A stretch of 64,000 nt of DNA. Source: Lutraria lutraria (taxonomy: Eukaryota; Mollusca; Bivalvia; Venerida; Mactridae). Of this stretch, positions 34,753 through 46,481 are shown one piece after another. Numbering within the stretch: position 1 is the first letter of the stretch; every line of letters starts with the position of its first letter. The stretch is taken from positions 9,978,099 through 10,042,098 of the forward strand of contig OZ026847.1 of assembly GCA_964023205.1 (NCBI GenBank), read 5' to 3'. Made by a program: the position numbers and the translations under genes. The notes beneath the pieces were generated by a model. That model saw only the letters and a program-made list of their open reading frames with translations, did no database searches and had not been told where the DNA came from.

Positions 34753-36308
34753 TGTGATTAAGAAGCGTGTTATTTTCATGTAATAACATATTTTGAAGTC
34801 CAGAAGGTGCCACAAATTATAATTATATCATACCGGTACAGAACTGGTTGGATTACAACCAATACGTTTGTTACGCGTTATTTTATTTCAAGCATTATAA
34901 ACAGTCGAAATAGTGACCAAGAACTTGTAGTTAGATGGAGCATATATAACCATACATAATATGGAAAACTGAAAGTGAAATTCATCATTCATTACATATT
35001 TACTTGGCATACATTTATGTATCACTCAGTATTGTCGTGAATGGAATGGACCGTTTACTGACATTAGCATTGCTTTCTTTCACTGGTTATTGGATGTGAC
35101 ACTATTTTATACATGTGTGTTTCATTTTTTGAATATTTTGTTAACTAATTGTTACATATAAAAGATGAATAAGAATACAGTCTTGTTTTATATTACCGTG
35201 CCAATTGGAAAATTACTTCAGCGCAATGTTTGACCCCAACAACAATACTAATATTATCATGACTGAACAGTGCACTCCTTTTCAAAACAAAACATTCAAA
35301 TGATTCTTAATCTTCTTGCTCTTAGGCTTATGGCAACTTAAGTCCACATGAAGTCTTAGTTCCTATTAAAATAACAAACGACATACAAGCAGTCTTGTAT
35401 GAGGAGTGTCGGCCACAAAATGTTGACACACCGAACAAACAGAGTCACACACAAACATCTTGGGCCCTAGCTTTTGCATCATGAAATACAGTTTTCTTTT
35501 AAACTACAATGTACTTCACAAAATGTATTTAAGCGCTCAACTTTGAAGTTCAAAAAGTTTTGAGACTAAAGAAAATCTAAGCACGATTTTTTAATTATTA
35601 GTTCCCTTTAATTCGAGATTTTCTTCCAACAATAACAAGCAAGACCTGATAATGTTTCTTTGTATCCTGTTCTTGTCTTTATTCGGTGTATCTAAAGACA
35701 TTGAACTAGGAATGCCAGGCATGTGACTTATGAACCAGCAAGTCCTTTGGTTTCACAGGAGGGAGTAATAAAACAGGAAGGATAATTGATACTCTGATAG
35801 ACTAACTTATGTTTATATATTAATCAGTTACTATAATGCTTATAAAACTCCCAGGTCAAAAGACATGCTGAGGTAAACGAGTTAAAGAAACAGTTTTTTT
35901 CGGATCTCCTAAACCCTTATTTCTTTTGTCAAATAACCGGTATAATACTTCTATTTTAAATATAATATGTACGGTCGTCATTGGTAATTCTAATTTTAAA
36001 AGGTCAATCGTAGACAAAGCAATCGATTATGGAATATTATTTCACAAAGAAAATAATTGGCTAAGTACCATGAAGTGGAATAGGATGACTTATAGTGTAC
36101 CTGAATAATGCTTATTCCATTTCCCCAAAGGTTACACGGCTTTATAAGAATTAAGCATATACTAAGTAATCTAATATGGTTAATAAGTCTTTCTTTGTAG
36201 GTGAGCCAAAATATCAGTACTAAGTATACGAATTAAACTTATGATACACATAATAAATTATGAGGGTGATACAATGAGCCTGAAATGGATTAAACTGATT
36301 AATGAGTA
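34753..36308. other. Gene-free stretch downstream of paralogue B
   Basis: AT-rich sequence with no splice-bounded coding block, RNA gene or named repeat recognised. Confidence 0.4.
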
Positions 36309-36486
36309 TAGTCAAACCCGTGAAGAAAGGTCACCCTTATAAAAGACCTAATTTGGCCTTCATCGACAGTTGTTTTTTTTAGGTTATTTTGTACTTAATA
36401 AGCAATGGTGTTTTTTTTTAAAGAATGACCTTTATTCACAAGGTGGTTTTATTTGAGAGGTGGCTGCTACCACAGGCTTGACTGTA
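36309..36486. mobile_element. Pogo/Tigger-like MITE
   Basis: The ends TAGTCAAACCCGTG and CACAGGCTTGACTGTA are near-inverted repeats. Internal TGACCTTTATTCACAAGGTGG words are shared with the copies at 30139 and 43311. Confidence 0.65.
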
Positions 36487-37796
36487 TACATGTATACAAA
36501 ATGTATGTGTGTACACTATATATTCGCAAATTGCGATGATCCGAACAGCCCTTTTAACATTCTAATTCACAATTGAACCCTAAGATGTTCAAAGGACGAT
36601 TAAAATATATGATCTTACCCTATATCACAAGAAGTGAGTAACTGAGAAGTTTTTTGCAATTTTTGAAAGTTTTATTGATATGGCGTCAGTACATTTTTAA
36701 CATGACAGCATTCGACTACTTAGATGAAAAGTGGTACCAATTCTTGTAATGCTCAAAAATCCACGGCGAGTTCCTGTAGATGGTTTCCCCATTTCAGGAG
36801 GTATAAGCATATGTTGTGGTAAATAAACACAGTGTTTAAGTCATTGGTGCACCCATTAAAAACTCCTTAATCTACAATGAGCAATCTGTACATATTTTGG
36901 CAAATAAAGCATTACTTTGTAATGCCCCTTGTCTCCGAAGCTGTTTCAGTCAGACGGAACATATTGGGATTGGTGTCAAATCTGATAATCCGAGACTGAC
37001 CGAGTAACACAATGTACATATTAATAAAATGTACGTTTTAAAGCAAGCATTTGGCCAAGCACAAAACCGAATTGGAATAACGTCAAAAATACACCACTTG
37101 CCATTAGATTATGCAGGATTATAGTAACAAAAAAAGAAACTCGATATGCAGCTGCCAAACTGGTGATTACCAACTTTAATTCAAGTCATGGCACATTGAT
37201 AATTAATGCCAATTGGTAATCTTTTGGAAAAGACGCCTTTTATCGTATTGTTTATGGTGAGTGTTTATTTTTCTGATAACTTGATAGGCTGTAGTGTTTT
37301 TTTCTGCTGTTTGTTTACAATTTGCCAACCTTTTTAAGATCCTCAGGTGATTCATATGTTGTATAATTCTTGTTTCATTTTTAAGAATATTTTGAATATG
37401 CATGTAACATGTATATAAGAACGGATAACCTAAAAATACAAACAAAAATCGTACCCTCCCTTGAACCATCTAACCCACTGAACACACAAGACTAAACACA
37501 ATATAGAGGTCACAGCACATTATAATAACCGGAGGATACCGCCATACAGAACGGCAGGAAGGAAAGCTATAGGGTGATTATATTAGTTTTAAGGGCCAAG
37601 TCACTCATTTACCGCCGGGGAACCAAAAATCAATACTTGAATAAATAGATGATAGATGCATCCAGAAAGAAAAAAAGAAAAAATGTACGAAGCTGGTTAC
37701 TCTCGTCTTCGAAACTGTATGAAAAAATATTTGGAATGAATTGTCTCTGTTTTATAATTTGTATAACTATTGATAGAAGGAATCCAAGCAGCTCAG
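36487..37796. other. Gene-free stretch
   Basis: AT-rich sequence in which nothing was recognised. Confidence 0.35.
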
Positions 37797-37867
37797 TTTG
37801 AGAAATCAACCGGTTTGACATCAGGGTCATTGTCAAGGACGACTTACCTTTATAGTCAAATTGGCAT

Positions 37868-37968
37868 TATATAGATATCACATTAAAATTTTCTGAGAAG
37901 GCGTTATAAAAATTGTCAGTTTTAATAACGCCCTCTCAGAGATACGATATCTATTTTATCATACCTAA
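37868..37968. mobile_element. Palindromic MITE inside the broken F5/8C exon
   Basis: Inverted arms: ATAGATATC ... TCTGAGAAGGCGTTAT on the left and ATAACGCCCTCTCAGA ... GATATCTAT on the right, separated by a short AT-rich loop. Confidence 0.65.
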
Positions 37969-38211
37969 GATTTTATAGAAATATAAAAAGAAAAAAAATA
38001 TGATGTCATGATTAAAAGTATGTTCGAGTAGAATAGAGTTATTACAGCGTGTTATTAAAAAGTAATGCCTGCTCAGGTATAGGTGACTATACATTGCAAA
38101 CGGGAATGACATTATAATGATCTCAATTATTCGATCTTGATAATGTTTCTGCAAGATATATTTGATTGATACTTTTAGAGAAAACTGAATATTTACAGCT
38201 TTTTGAGACAC

Positions 38212-39455
38212 CAAGGGCGTAGCTTGCCCTATTATAATGCGTAGGCACCTATCCAAGGGTGTTCAGGGCATCTTTCCTTACGGCTAAGTTTAAGGGCACA
38301 TAACCCCGGAATGTGTGAATCACTGGGCATGGAAATTGTGTACGTCCAATATACTCCCTCTCAAAGTCCGTTTGTCGGGATATAACAACATTGTATAAAT
38401 AGAACATGAAAAAAATATGAAAAGAGAACAACTTTCACTCAAATGCTTATAATATTGTTCAAAAATAAATTCTGAAATTCGACATTTTTTCTGTTTGTAT
38501 AGCCTATTTAATGATAATTCTATATAAATATACATTTAATATCATTATAAGACAAATAATTTAAGAAATATTGAAGAAATTATTATCAGATTACGGAGAA
38601 TTTTGCACCAAATTACCATACCACTACGTTCAAATTATCTCCCTTATTAAAAACCACAAAATGTGATTCTGACTTTATTTTCCTGTTTTTCTGTCTCAAA
38701 TCATTAATTTAACATCCTTACTAATATCCCTATCTAAAAGTCAAACATTTATTAAGCTGATTATAATCACAAAAACGATATTATGTAAAGACGTGTCTGA
38801 GGACCGTGGGAAAATTTATTTTGGATTCAAAAGTCAGTTCGAGTTGCTTCCCTTAGATATTCAGGTAATAGGAACAAGAACAATGAATGTTTGTCCACGA
38901 ACACTACGCACTATATTGGGTAATTTATCTCTAATTGTTGGTGTTATTTATTTTTTAAGAATATTATTCAAGTTTAAGTATGTATAAGGCTGTAAAAGTA
39001 TTCATTTTAGTGAGAAGCTGCGTCTAATGTACTTAAATATATTCTGAACACATAAATATCTATAAGGTATCAAATTTACATATTTATGACTACTTTTTGT
39101 TTGTGTCTGTCAAGTCTACAATAGTATTCATGTTTTTATAAATTATGTCTGTGACTGTCAGGTGCGTAGCTTGCCTTATAATAATGTGTAGGCATCTTTC
39201 TAAGGGCTCAGATTTTCACCGTAGATTGCCGGAGAAGCATTCTTCAGCATTTTCCGGTGTGTTATAGCCTAAAATAGTTTAATACGAAGTTCTTGCAGTT
39301 CTGCTTGTACCATGTTTAAGCTCTTGGTACTCTGATGGTCTAATTATGTCAGCCCATAACCATTTATTTTTATTGAGTTTTTCGTATTGTTATTTTTTTT
39401 TGTCAGAAAATGTTTAGGCACGTGCCAACATTGCCTATAGGATGCTACGCCAGTG
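38212..39455. mobile_element. hAT-like non-autonomous element in the broken exon
   Basis: The left end CAAGGGCGTAGCTTGCC and right end GATGCTACGCCAGTG are inverted matches of the CAnnGGCGTAGC type. GACAC flanks both sides (38207-38211 and 39456-39460). A second left-end copy (CAGGTGCGTAGCTTGCC) at 39159 shows nesting. No transposase is recognisable. Confidence 0.6.
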
Positions 39456-39475
39456 GACACGGTGGTAAGATATTT

Positions 39476-40095
39476 CACCATTGTAAAGAATGTTTAAGAT
39501 AAAAGAAATAAGAAGTTGTATTTCAAATACTCCCTCTTTCCATAAATACTTGTCCGAGTTTTGACGGGTCAGCTTAAGGTCGGCGAGCTTTTGATCGGGG
39601 TTAAAATTGGACGGGGGGGGGGGGAGGGCATTTGTTGGTATATTTACTTTACGTACATTGTATCACAGGCAGCGTTCATTTATTTCACAGGTCCTTTAAT
39701 CTATTGATGTATGCCCATTAAAATACGCTGCGATAAATTTACTGTGTCGTATTTCAGATTATAAATGTCTTCAATTATCAGCATTAACCTGGTCGTAACG
39801 AAGCCAGATTTTAACGAGGTATTAGCCCTTCTAAACCACCTACTAGTATGTGAAATAGCTATTATAGGCTTTAAATAATGGCGGTGGAATTAGTTTACAA
39901 AAGGTGTCGAAAGATTTCTTAAACAATACAGTAAGTCCAGAATAATATTTAAAGGCTTTGTTTATGGTTTTATGGCTAAATACCTTTTTGGCATTGACAC
40001 ATATTTGAGGTCAAATCATAAATTTTACTTAACATTGCCAAAGTTCATTTTAGACCAATTTGGATCTTAATTGCTTAATACTCAATTGTTCATGT
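39476..40095. other. Gene-free stretch with poly-G tract
   Basis: Only a G-rich run near 39610-39627 stands out. Confidence 0.4.
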
Positions 40096-40100
40096 AACAG

Positions 40101-40300
40101 GTGTGCAGTAGTTATCACTTATAATACCCTCTCGGGTCTTGGGTTCGTGCCCAGCTACCGACCACTGTGTTTATTTATGTGAGAAAGTAGACAGTTGCTT
40201 ACAGAAGATGGGAGTCTAGTACTGGTTCTTCCCAGGAACGATGGTTAGGTGAACTGTCCGCCTCACATGACTCTAGATCTGACAGTTGATTAGGGGAGTA
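40101..40300 (+). mobile_element. tRNA-headed SINE
   Basis: An A-box-like TGCAGTAGTTATCAC and a B-box-like GGGTTCGTGCCC about 40 nt later are followed by the body CAGTTGCTTACAGAAG... GTCTAGTACTGGTTCTTCCC. The body matches, reversed, the truncated copies at 1574, 56670, 57310 and 57970. Confidence 0.6.
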
Positions 40301-40995
40301 TAACTCAATCAACCAAACATAAGTAGTCGTTCCATAAATGTATGAGCATTGACTGTAACAAACCAGAAAACCTGCATAGGAGATCTGTGTTTTACACACA
40401 TTATAAAAGGCTGAGACAGTTTAAAATGAATGGGGCAAAATCATGAACGCCGTTGTAATGTTAAATGTCACATTTTAAATTATATTTTAACCCAATCGCT
40501 GTCAGGCAAATAGAACGATCTAACTTATAACAAGGACTTGTATATGTAGTTCTTTGCTGATTAACACAATTTGTACAAACGTTTACGCATTAGCAATCGG
40601 ATGTATGCTGATAATAAAATAAATACATAATGTAACAGTGAAATACTTCAGAGGACGACAAGTATGTTCCTATAATACGTTCTGCTATTAGTACGCCCCC
40701 AACAGTCCGCCTGTTCGTCCATTCATCTTTTCTTGTCCTCGCAACTTATCCTGCAATTATTATGAAATTTTCATCCAACTTTCACAGAATTATCAGTACC
40801 AAGTGCTGTAGTGCATAGTATACGTCTGACCTTTATTCATTTGTTAATTTATTAGAGTTATTGGCTTTAATTTATTTTCACCTAATTATTCTGACTTAAC
40901 TCTTCTTTAATTCTAATATGATTAAACTAAAAAGCTTACTGAGAGCATTCGTCGGTGACGCATTTCTTGATCAGTCTGAAAATACTTGGTGGGCT
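40301..40995. other. Gene-free stretch
   Basis: No coding block or named repeat was recognised. Confidence 0.35.
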
Positions 40996-41052
40996 AAACT
41001 GGTTCCCGTTCCATGTTGCAGTGCACCAACACAAGTCAACGGGAACCAGTTT
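40996..41052. mobile_element. Hairpin element, copy 1 (15-bp perfect arms)
   Basis: AAACTGGTTCCCGTT and AACGGGAACCAGTTT are perfect inverted repeats around a 27-nt loop containing CCATGTTGCAGTGCACC. A related copy with a longer loop is at 60815-60888. Confidence 0.75.
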
Positions 41053-41129
41053 ATTGGTGGGCATGACAAATAGGTAAGGGAGAGAACTACTGCCAATTAT
41101 AAATTTCAACAAGAAGTGCTTGTGACTCC

Positions 41130-41213
41130 TATGAATGAATTCATGAAAACATGAATTTTTCTTGAACTATTATTGTATACTTCATGAATAGTTCATGATG
41201 AATTCATGAAATT
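41130..41213. repeat. Second TTCATGAA-rich cluster
   Basis: ATTCATGAAAACATGAAT, ACTTCATGAATAGTTCATG and GAATTCATGAAA recall the cluster upstream of paralogue B. Confidence 0.5.
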
Positions 41214-41339
41214 TGAATAACATTTTGACAGGGGGAAAAAGTGAAACCTCTAAAGTCCATCTGGATAGTAAGACCTTGAACTATTGAACTCAATAGGGGT
41301 CATCTACATCTCATGATCTGATTATTGGGTCCAGTTCTG

Positions 41340-41472
41340 GATATTGCAATACTATTCATATTGCTGAAAGTACTATTGCGATGCTATTGCTGGTAACTAT
41401 TGCGATACTACTGCAATAGTTATTGCCAAGATTTAACAACCACAGAGTTGAGCTAACTATCGGCGATACTTA
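41340..41472. repeat. Imperfect TATTGC-rich tandem repeat
   Basis: Repeated ACTATTGCGAT/GCTATTGCTGG words just left of the TIR element. Confidence 0.5.
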
Positions 41473-41792
41473 TACATAGTTCCCACATCTACAATATTTA
41501 CCTCCCATGGCGGCCATCTTGAAAGTCTAATTTGACTAGTATTGATAGAGGATATTTATATTTTTGTTCTGATAATTCTAAATCTAAAATTTTCATATGT
41601 GACAACTAAATTTTCTTAAACCTGATATGATTATGGTTTTTCCAACTTCATGATTAAGTTATATTTTGTAAATTAAGTTGTTTATAACCACTTTTTTGTT
41701 TTTTTATATTAAACACATAAGAAATTTGACTATCAAGATGGCCGCCAATTCAAAACAAGGGAGGTAAATATTGTAGTTGTGGGAACTATGTA
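41473..41792. mobile_element. 320-bp MITE with long terminal inverted repeats
   Basis: The left end TACATAGTTCCCACATCTAC, AATATTTACCTCCC, TGGCGGCCATCTTGA pairs with the right end TCAAGATGGCCGCCA, GGGAGGTAAATATT, GTAGTTGTGGGAACTATGTA. The right arm has an extra 12 nt or so between blocks. Confidence 0.8.
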
Positions 41793-41883
41793 TTGGATCG
41801 AGACTTTTATTATCAATCCATACTATTGGGACACTTGGGATCGCAATGCATCGATATTTCGATGCATTGGCCCACCCCTACTG
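41793..41883. mobile_element. hAT-type terminal fragment
   Basis: GATCGCAATGCATCGATATT then TCGATGCATTGGCCCACCCC TACTG matches the common hAT end CAGTAGGGGTGGGCCAATGC read on the minus strand, including the ATGCATCGA palindrome. Confidence 0.55.
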
Positions 41884-42355
41884 ATGACCATCTGAAGGCC
41901 AAATTGTTCTCTAGTTATTTGTTGGACAAATCTTGTTACGGATTAACCAACCAACACATGCAAAGCAATAAAACCCATTTTCTTCAAAAGGGGACATAAT
42001 TAATATAAACTGAAAACGTGAATATAATTCAATAAGGTTTAAAATTTATTGTTCAAACTTTCATAGAGAAATCAGAATAACCACAAATAGACTAATAAGT
42101 AACTTAACAGATGGACAGACATTCATCTTGAAATAATACATCAATCCAAGGACTCATATACACACATGGACTCACAACTGCTAAAATAAGCTAAAACGAT
42201 ACCCAGATAATTCCAAAATCCACTGCGATACTGGACTATTTACAACAGCTATATTTAGACGTTTACAGACTTTTAGATATACATTTATTGTGTGACACTA
42301 GAGATCTATTAAGTATCTATAAGTATTAAGCATAATTATGCATTGAAAACAAGAG
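41884..42355. other. Gene-free stretch
   Basis: Nothing recognised. Confidence 0.3.
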
Positions 42356-42590
42356 TGCCAGGTCACAAAATATGCCCATCAAAATTCATTTTTAAAAGTG
42401 TCAAGGGCCATAACTCAGAAGTGCCTGGGCCGATTTGGCAGGTTATCGAATTTGACAGAGATCTCATGGCCATAAACATTTCCATCAAGTTTGGTGAGAA
42501 TCGGAATAAAAATGTTTGAATTAGAGAGTGGATACCATTGTCTACATTGCCTGCCCGTCCGCCCACCATGTATGGTCCCATAATAAGACC
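42356..42590. repeat. Mollusc-type dispersed repeat fragment
   Basis: AGTGTCAAGGGCCATAACTC, TTCCATCAAGTTTGGTGAGA and TGCCTGCCCGTCCGCCC are words I associate with a repeat abundant in bivalve genomes. The open frames on the minus strand here show no protein similarity. Confidence 0.55.
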
Positions 42591-43310
42591 TGTTTTTCAA
42601 ACGGGCGTATAAAAAGGCATCAATTGAGCACTTCAAATTAGAAAACTTCCTACATGGCGGACATTTAGTATTATCCATTCATCTTTGGAAAAATCTCCTG
42701 AACTAAACATTCAGATAATCACAGATATTTTCGATGTTGTAAACATGGGTATGCACAGCGGAACAAGTTCTAAGTTCTTAATTGAAATCACGTTGATTCA
42801 CATTATTTCCACGGGATTTGATTATGTTGCAAATCCATAAGTGTATATAAGTCCTTGATAAAACTGTATAAAACATTATAACTTTCAATAGCAATGGTCA
42901 CTTCCCAACCCATCAGATAAGGGAGCATATGTACAGAAGGCAAAGTTTCATACATGAATAATTTGTACATTATTGTTATGGTAATGTTATTACCTGTACA
43001 CGAACAAGAAAGAATGCAAGTATTGGCATCAGTCGAAATAAGCAAATAAATCAATAAAAAAATTAAGTTCAATAAAGATGCTCACACGCTCACAAAGAAA
43101 ACCCACAGGCTACACACATTAAACAAGTTGCGAAAAAATCCCATCACTAGTTTACGAAGTACCCACATACACATATTTAAGAAAATAAGATAGAAAGAAC
43201 AAATATATGTATATATTACACTCATACTATATAATTATTATTCCTCATAGCACACAAAATCAAGAAACATTTAACCATAAAAATAGTAAAACGTGGTCAT
43301 GAAAGCTAAG

Positions 43311-43490
43311 CAGTCAAACCAGTGCACATGGTCCACCCTTGGGAAAGACATAATGTGGCCTTTATTCACAGGTGACCTTCATTCAGAGGTCATTTTGACC
43401 TAAATAAACTACAACAGTTTTTAATAGAATGGCCTTTATTCACAGGATGACTTTTACTCAGAGGTGGTCTTTAACAAAGGTTTGACTGTT
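43311..43490. mobile_element. Pogo/Tigger-like MITE
   Basis: CAGTCAAACCAGTG at the left and AAAGGTTTGACTGTT at the right are inverted ends, with two internal TGGCCTTTATTCACAGG blocks. It is the best-preserved of three copies. Confidence 0.7.
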
Positions 43491-46228
43491 TAATTGATAG
43501 CACAAATGTAATTAAAACAGGTGACAAAATATGAAAATAGTTCAAAATACCATATCCAATCAGATGTCATACAGTATAACATGGTTATAATGAACTCAGA
43601 AACAGCGAAAATTTCGATACAGTGAAGTATCTATTTTTCCTATAGCACACAATTCTTTATTTCAATTGTCATGTTGTCTAGTGAAATGTGTGTATTTTAA
43701 TCCTTCAGTTATCCATGAATTCACAACAACAACCTGTTCTACTGTATCGCAATACACCATATCAACATATTTATGAGCATTTTTTCAAACAAATTGCACA
43801 GTACCATGTAACAAAAAAGTTCGGCAAAGTCAGTAACCAGGTTTTAACAGTTTATTGAGCATGACCTGTTTTCCTTTTTATAGCAAAAATGATCATAGCA
43901 TGACCCCAGAACCCCCAAATACATTCATCCCAAGTTAGATTTGCTAAGCAACTTGCTGTATACCAACTTTAGCAGCAATAGGTTGATTTTACTGTAAGTC
44001 ATCAAATGGAATCTGTATTACTGTTTGATGTGGTTACAAGTGAGCTAAACTGAGAATTTACCCCAATCTGGTAAAACCTGGTTAAAAAAACTGTTCCATA
44101 CTCGCATCCAAATAATTTAAGTTGCATTAAGTTATAACAATTCAGAATTCAAATAAAATGCTATGATTGAATCAATACACTGGTTTGTTTGAGACAAAAC
44201 CGTTCATCATAAGAATATCATTTACCACTGCAGGCTATCCACCAAGCCTACCCTTCCAACAGACTAGCCAGTTTTAATGCAAAAGGCAGAAGTTACAAGC
44301 AGGTTGGAATATTATTTCAGACAAATATAGTCATTTATTGGTTAACATCAATCATGAATTAATTGTAAGTATTCATAGAATTAAACCCCAGTTGTGAAAA
44401 TGGTCACAGACCAGACGGATTTTTTTTCACAACGTGAAATACAACCATAAAGTACTCTTATAATGGAATAATTGACAAGTACCAATGAAGTCACCTTGCA
44501 ATCATGATGTATCAACATTTGTTCAGAGGGTGGTTAAGGACTCCTGGAGAAAGTTCTTATGTCCCACAACTAAGATTTTTGTATTAGAATTACATGTTCC
44601 GCAAAAATGACCAAATAATAATTATACAATCAACAGAAAAATCACACCCCTGATTTATTAATGCAGTATTTTTCAATCATCATAAAATGGCACATTCCTC
44701 TGCATTGAAAAAATAATGCTAGAAATTAGAATTCATAAAAAAAATCACTAAGTTAAATCTTTAAATTGGTCCACAAACAATGCCAAACTAATAATAAAGG
44801 GACTAACTCCACATCTAAAATTCAGTTCCTGAAAGTAATTAAATAAAAGTTATAAAATGTCAACCAAAATAATGTCAATGAATGATTCTAAAATCTTTTT
44901 TGAAACTTTTCATAGCTATATTTTTTCAAATATAAATCTGGAGATGAGTCCCATTAAAGTAATATAAAGTATAAATAACAATTTATCATCATCTTCAATT
45001 CCCAATGAAACAGCAGATAAATAATGAACAAAGAACAGTGTTATAAAAGTAACATGGATTAATGTACCACTGCTTGAAAATGGGCAAACACTGAATGACT
45101 CTGAAAAATATGGTAGTGGTCCATTGACCAATATCTATATGGCAAAACCTTCTACTATATCACCAGCTAAAGGTGTTAATTTAATATGTATGTAATGTAT
45201 ACATATACACTGAACATTAGACAGTTACCAGGGTGCTCACTAGATATGTAAAAAATGACACTTGGCTGACGATCATTTCAAGAATCATCAAATTTCCTAC
45301 AAATGTAAACTATAGGCATGACCGTGCGGTACAACTTCTCAAGGGTCAAAAGCTATATTAAGCCGATTTCAAGGGTCAAACGTACTTTTTAAGGGTCAAA
45401 TGAGAGCCCTGGTTACTAGTCAATTCATGCAATGAGTCTCTGTACTCATGACTGTAGTAATAAACATACAAATATTTATACAATTTACATACATGTACAT
45501 ATACATACAAATCATGTTTTGTGTCTGTTGATAACCATACTTAATAAGGGTTCATCATACGTCTTTCTAAAAACAACAAAAACTGGCCGACCTTCATTAA
45601 ATGCGTACCAAAAACTTTGCCAATCAATGATTAATTATATACTACCTTTAATTATTATTATTACAAAGATTTTTTTTACTTCTAATAATTTCCTAGAACT
45701 AACAGTAGATGTCCAGGGATATAACAGTTCAAACATTCCATAATTTCTTTGAACATAAATCTTTGAGAAATAAATAACACATTTAAATCACATTGTATGG
45801 AAGTTTTCACACCAATCTTATAAAATTTCTTGATGATTTCTTTGGCACCAGATTCTGAATTATGCTGACATTAACATTTGTATTGCAGCAGTTGGCTTTC
45901 AAGTTTTGTAATTTAAAGAAAACTGTATTTAAAGCTAGTCTATAAAAATAACAGGGTCAAGATAAATAAATCACATATACATAAAACATAATTTACAATT
46001 CCATGAAAAATAAACTTGTAGCATATGAACAATAATCTGTGTAACATCCCTTGACTGGACCCTGGCTCATATTTTAAAAAAAACTCAATGTCTACTGCTA
46101 TAGGTTCAAATATACTATAAAATTAAATCAACCATGCTGAAATCATACAATAATAAATTAAGCACAATTTTGTACGGCAAAAAAGTTTCCAAGACATTTT
46201 CAACTATTCTGATTATTAAAATGACATT
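43491..46228. other. Gene-free stretch, 3' of M6PR
   Basis: AT-rich sequence with no coding block. The only pattern noted is AAGGGTCAAA three times at about 45335-45400. Confidence 0.4.
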
Positions 46229-46234
46229 TTTATT
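46229..46234 (-). terminator. Candidate polyadenylation signal for M6PR
   Basis: AATAAA on the minus strand about 250 nt after the stop codon. Other AATAAA matches lie further on, so the true 3' end is not certain. Confidence 0.35.
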
Positions 46235-46481
46235 GCACTAAAAAAAAGACTTCAAGAATGTTATAATTTCAGAAACAGCAAAATTTACACAAAATAGTAA
46301 GACTCCAACTAAGTGTGTCTAATTTGGAAAATAAGGGTTAAGCAGCTTTCTTTGTTGAAGTGCTATTCAAAATAAGACCTGGTCCAGTTAGGAGAGGTTT
46401 TAAAGTATGAAAATATTCAAATCAAGATGTGATATATAATACATAGGAATGCAAACTATGAGCTTGATATTTCTGAGTATT

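Larger units (their letters stand above)
37797..39470 (+). pseudogene. Broken F5/8C exon (exon 11 equivalent) of a third paralogue
   Basis: 37797-37870 matches the start of exon 11 (GAAATCAACCGGTTTGACAT, CAGGGTCATTGTCAAGGAC), closest to paralogue A. After about 250 bp of inserted sequence, 38126-38211 matches its middle (ATTCGATCTTGATAATGTTT, GCAAGATATATTTG, CTGAATATTTACAGCTTTTT). A hAT-like insertion (38212-39455) is followed by GACACGGTG|GTAAG at 39456, the exon's 3' end and donor. Stop codons and both insertions rule out function. Confidence 0.8.

Noticed and set aside
42363..42678. Minus-strand frames of 72 and 87 residues
   Set aside because: They lie in a dispersed repeat and lack splice context or recognisable domains.
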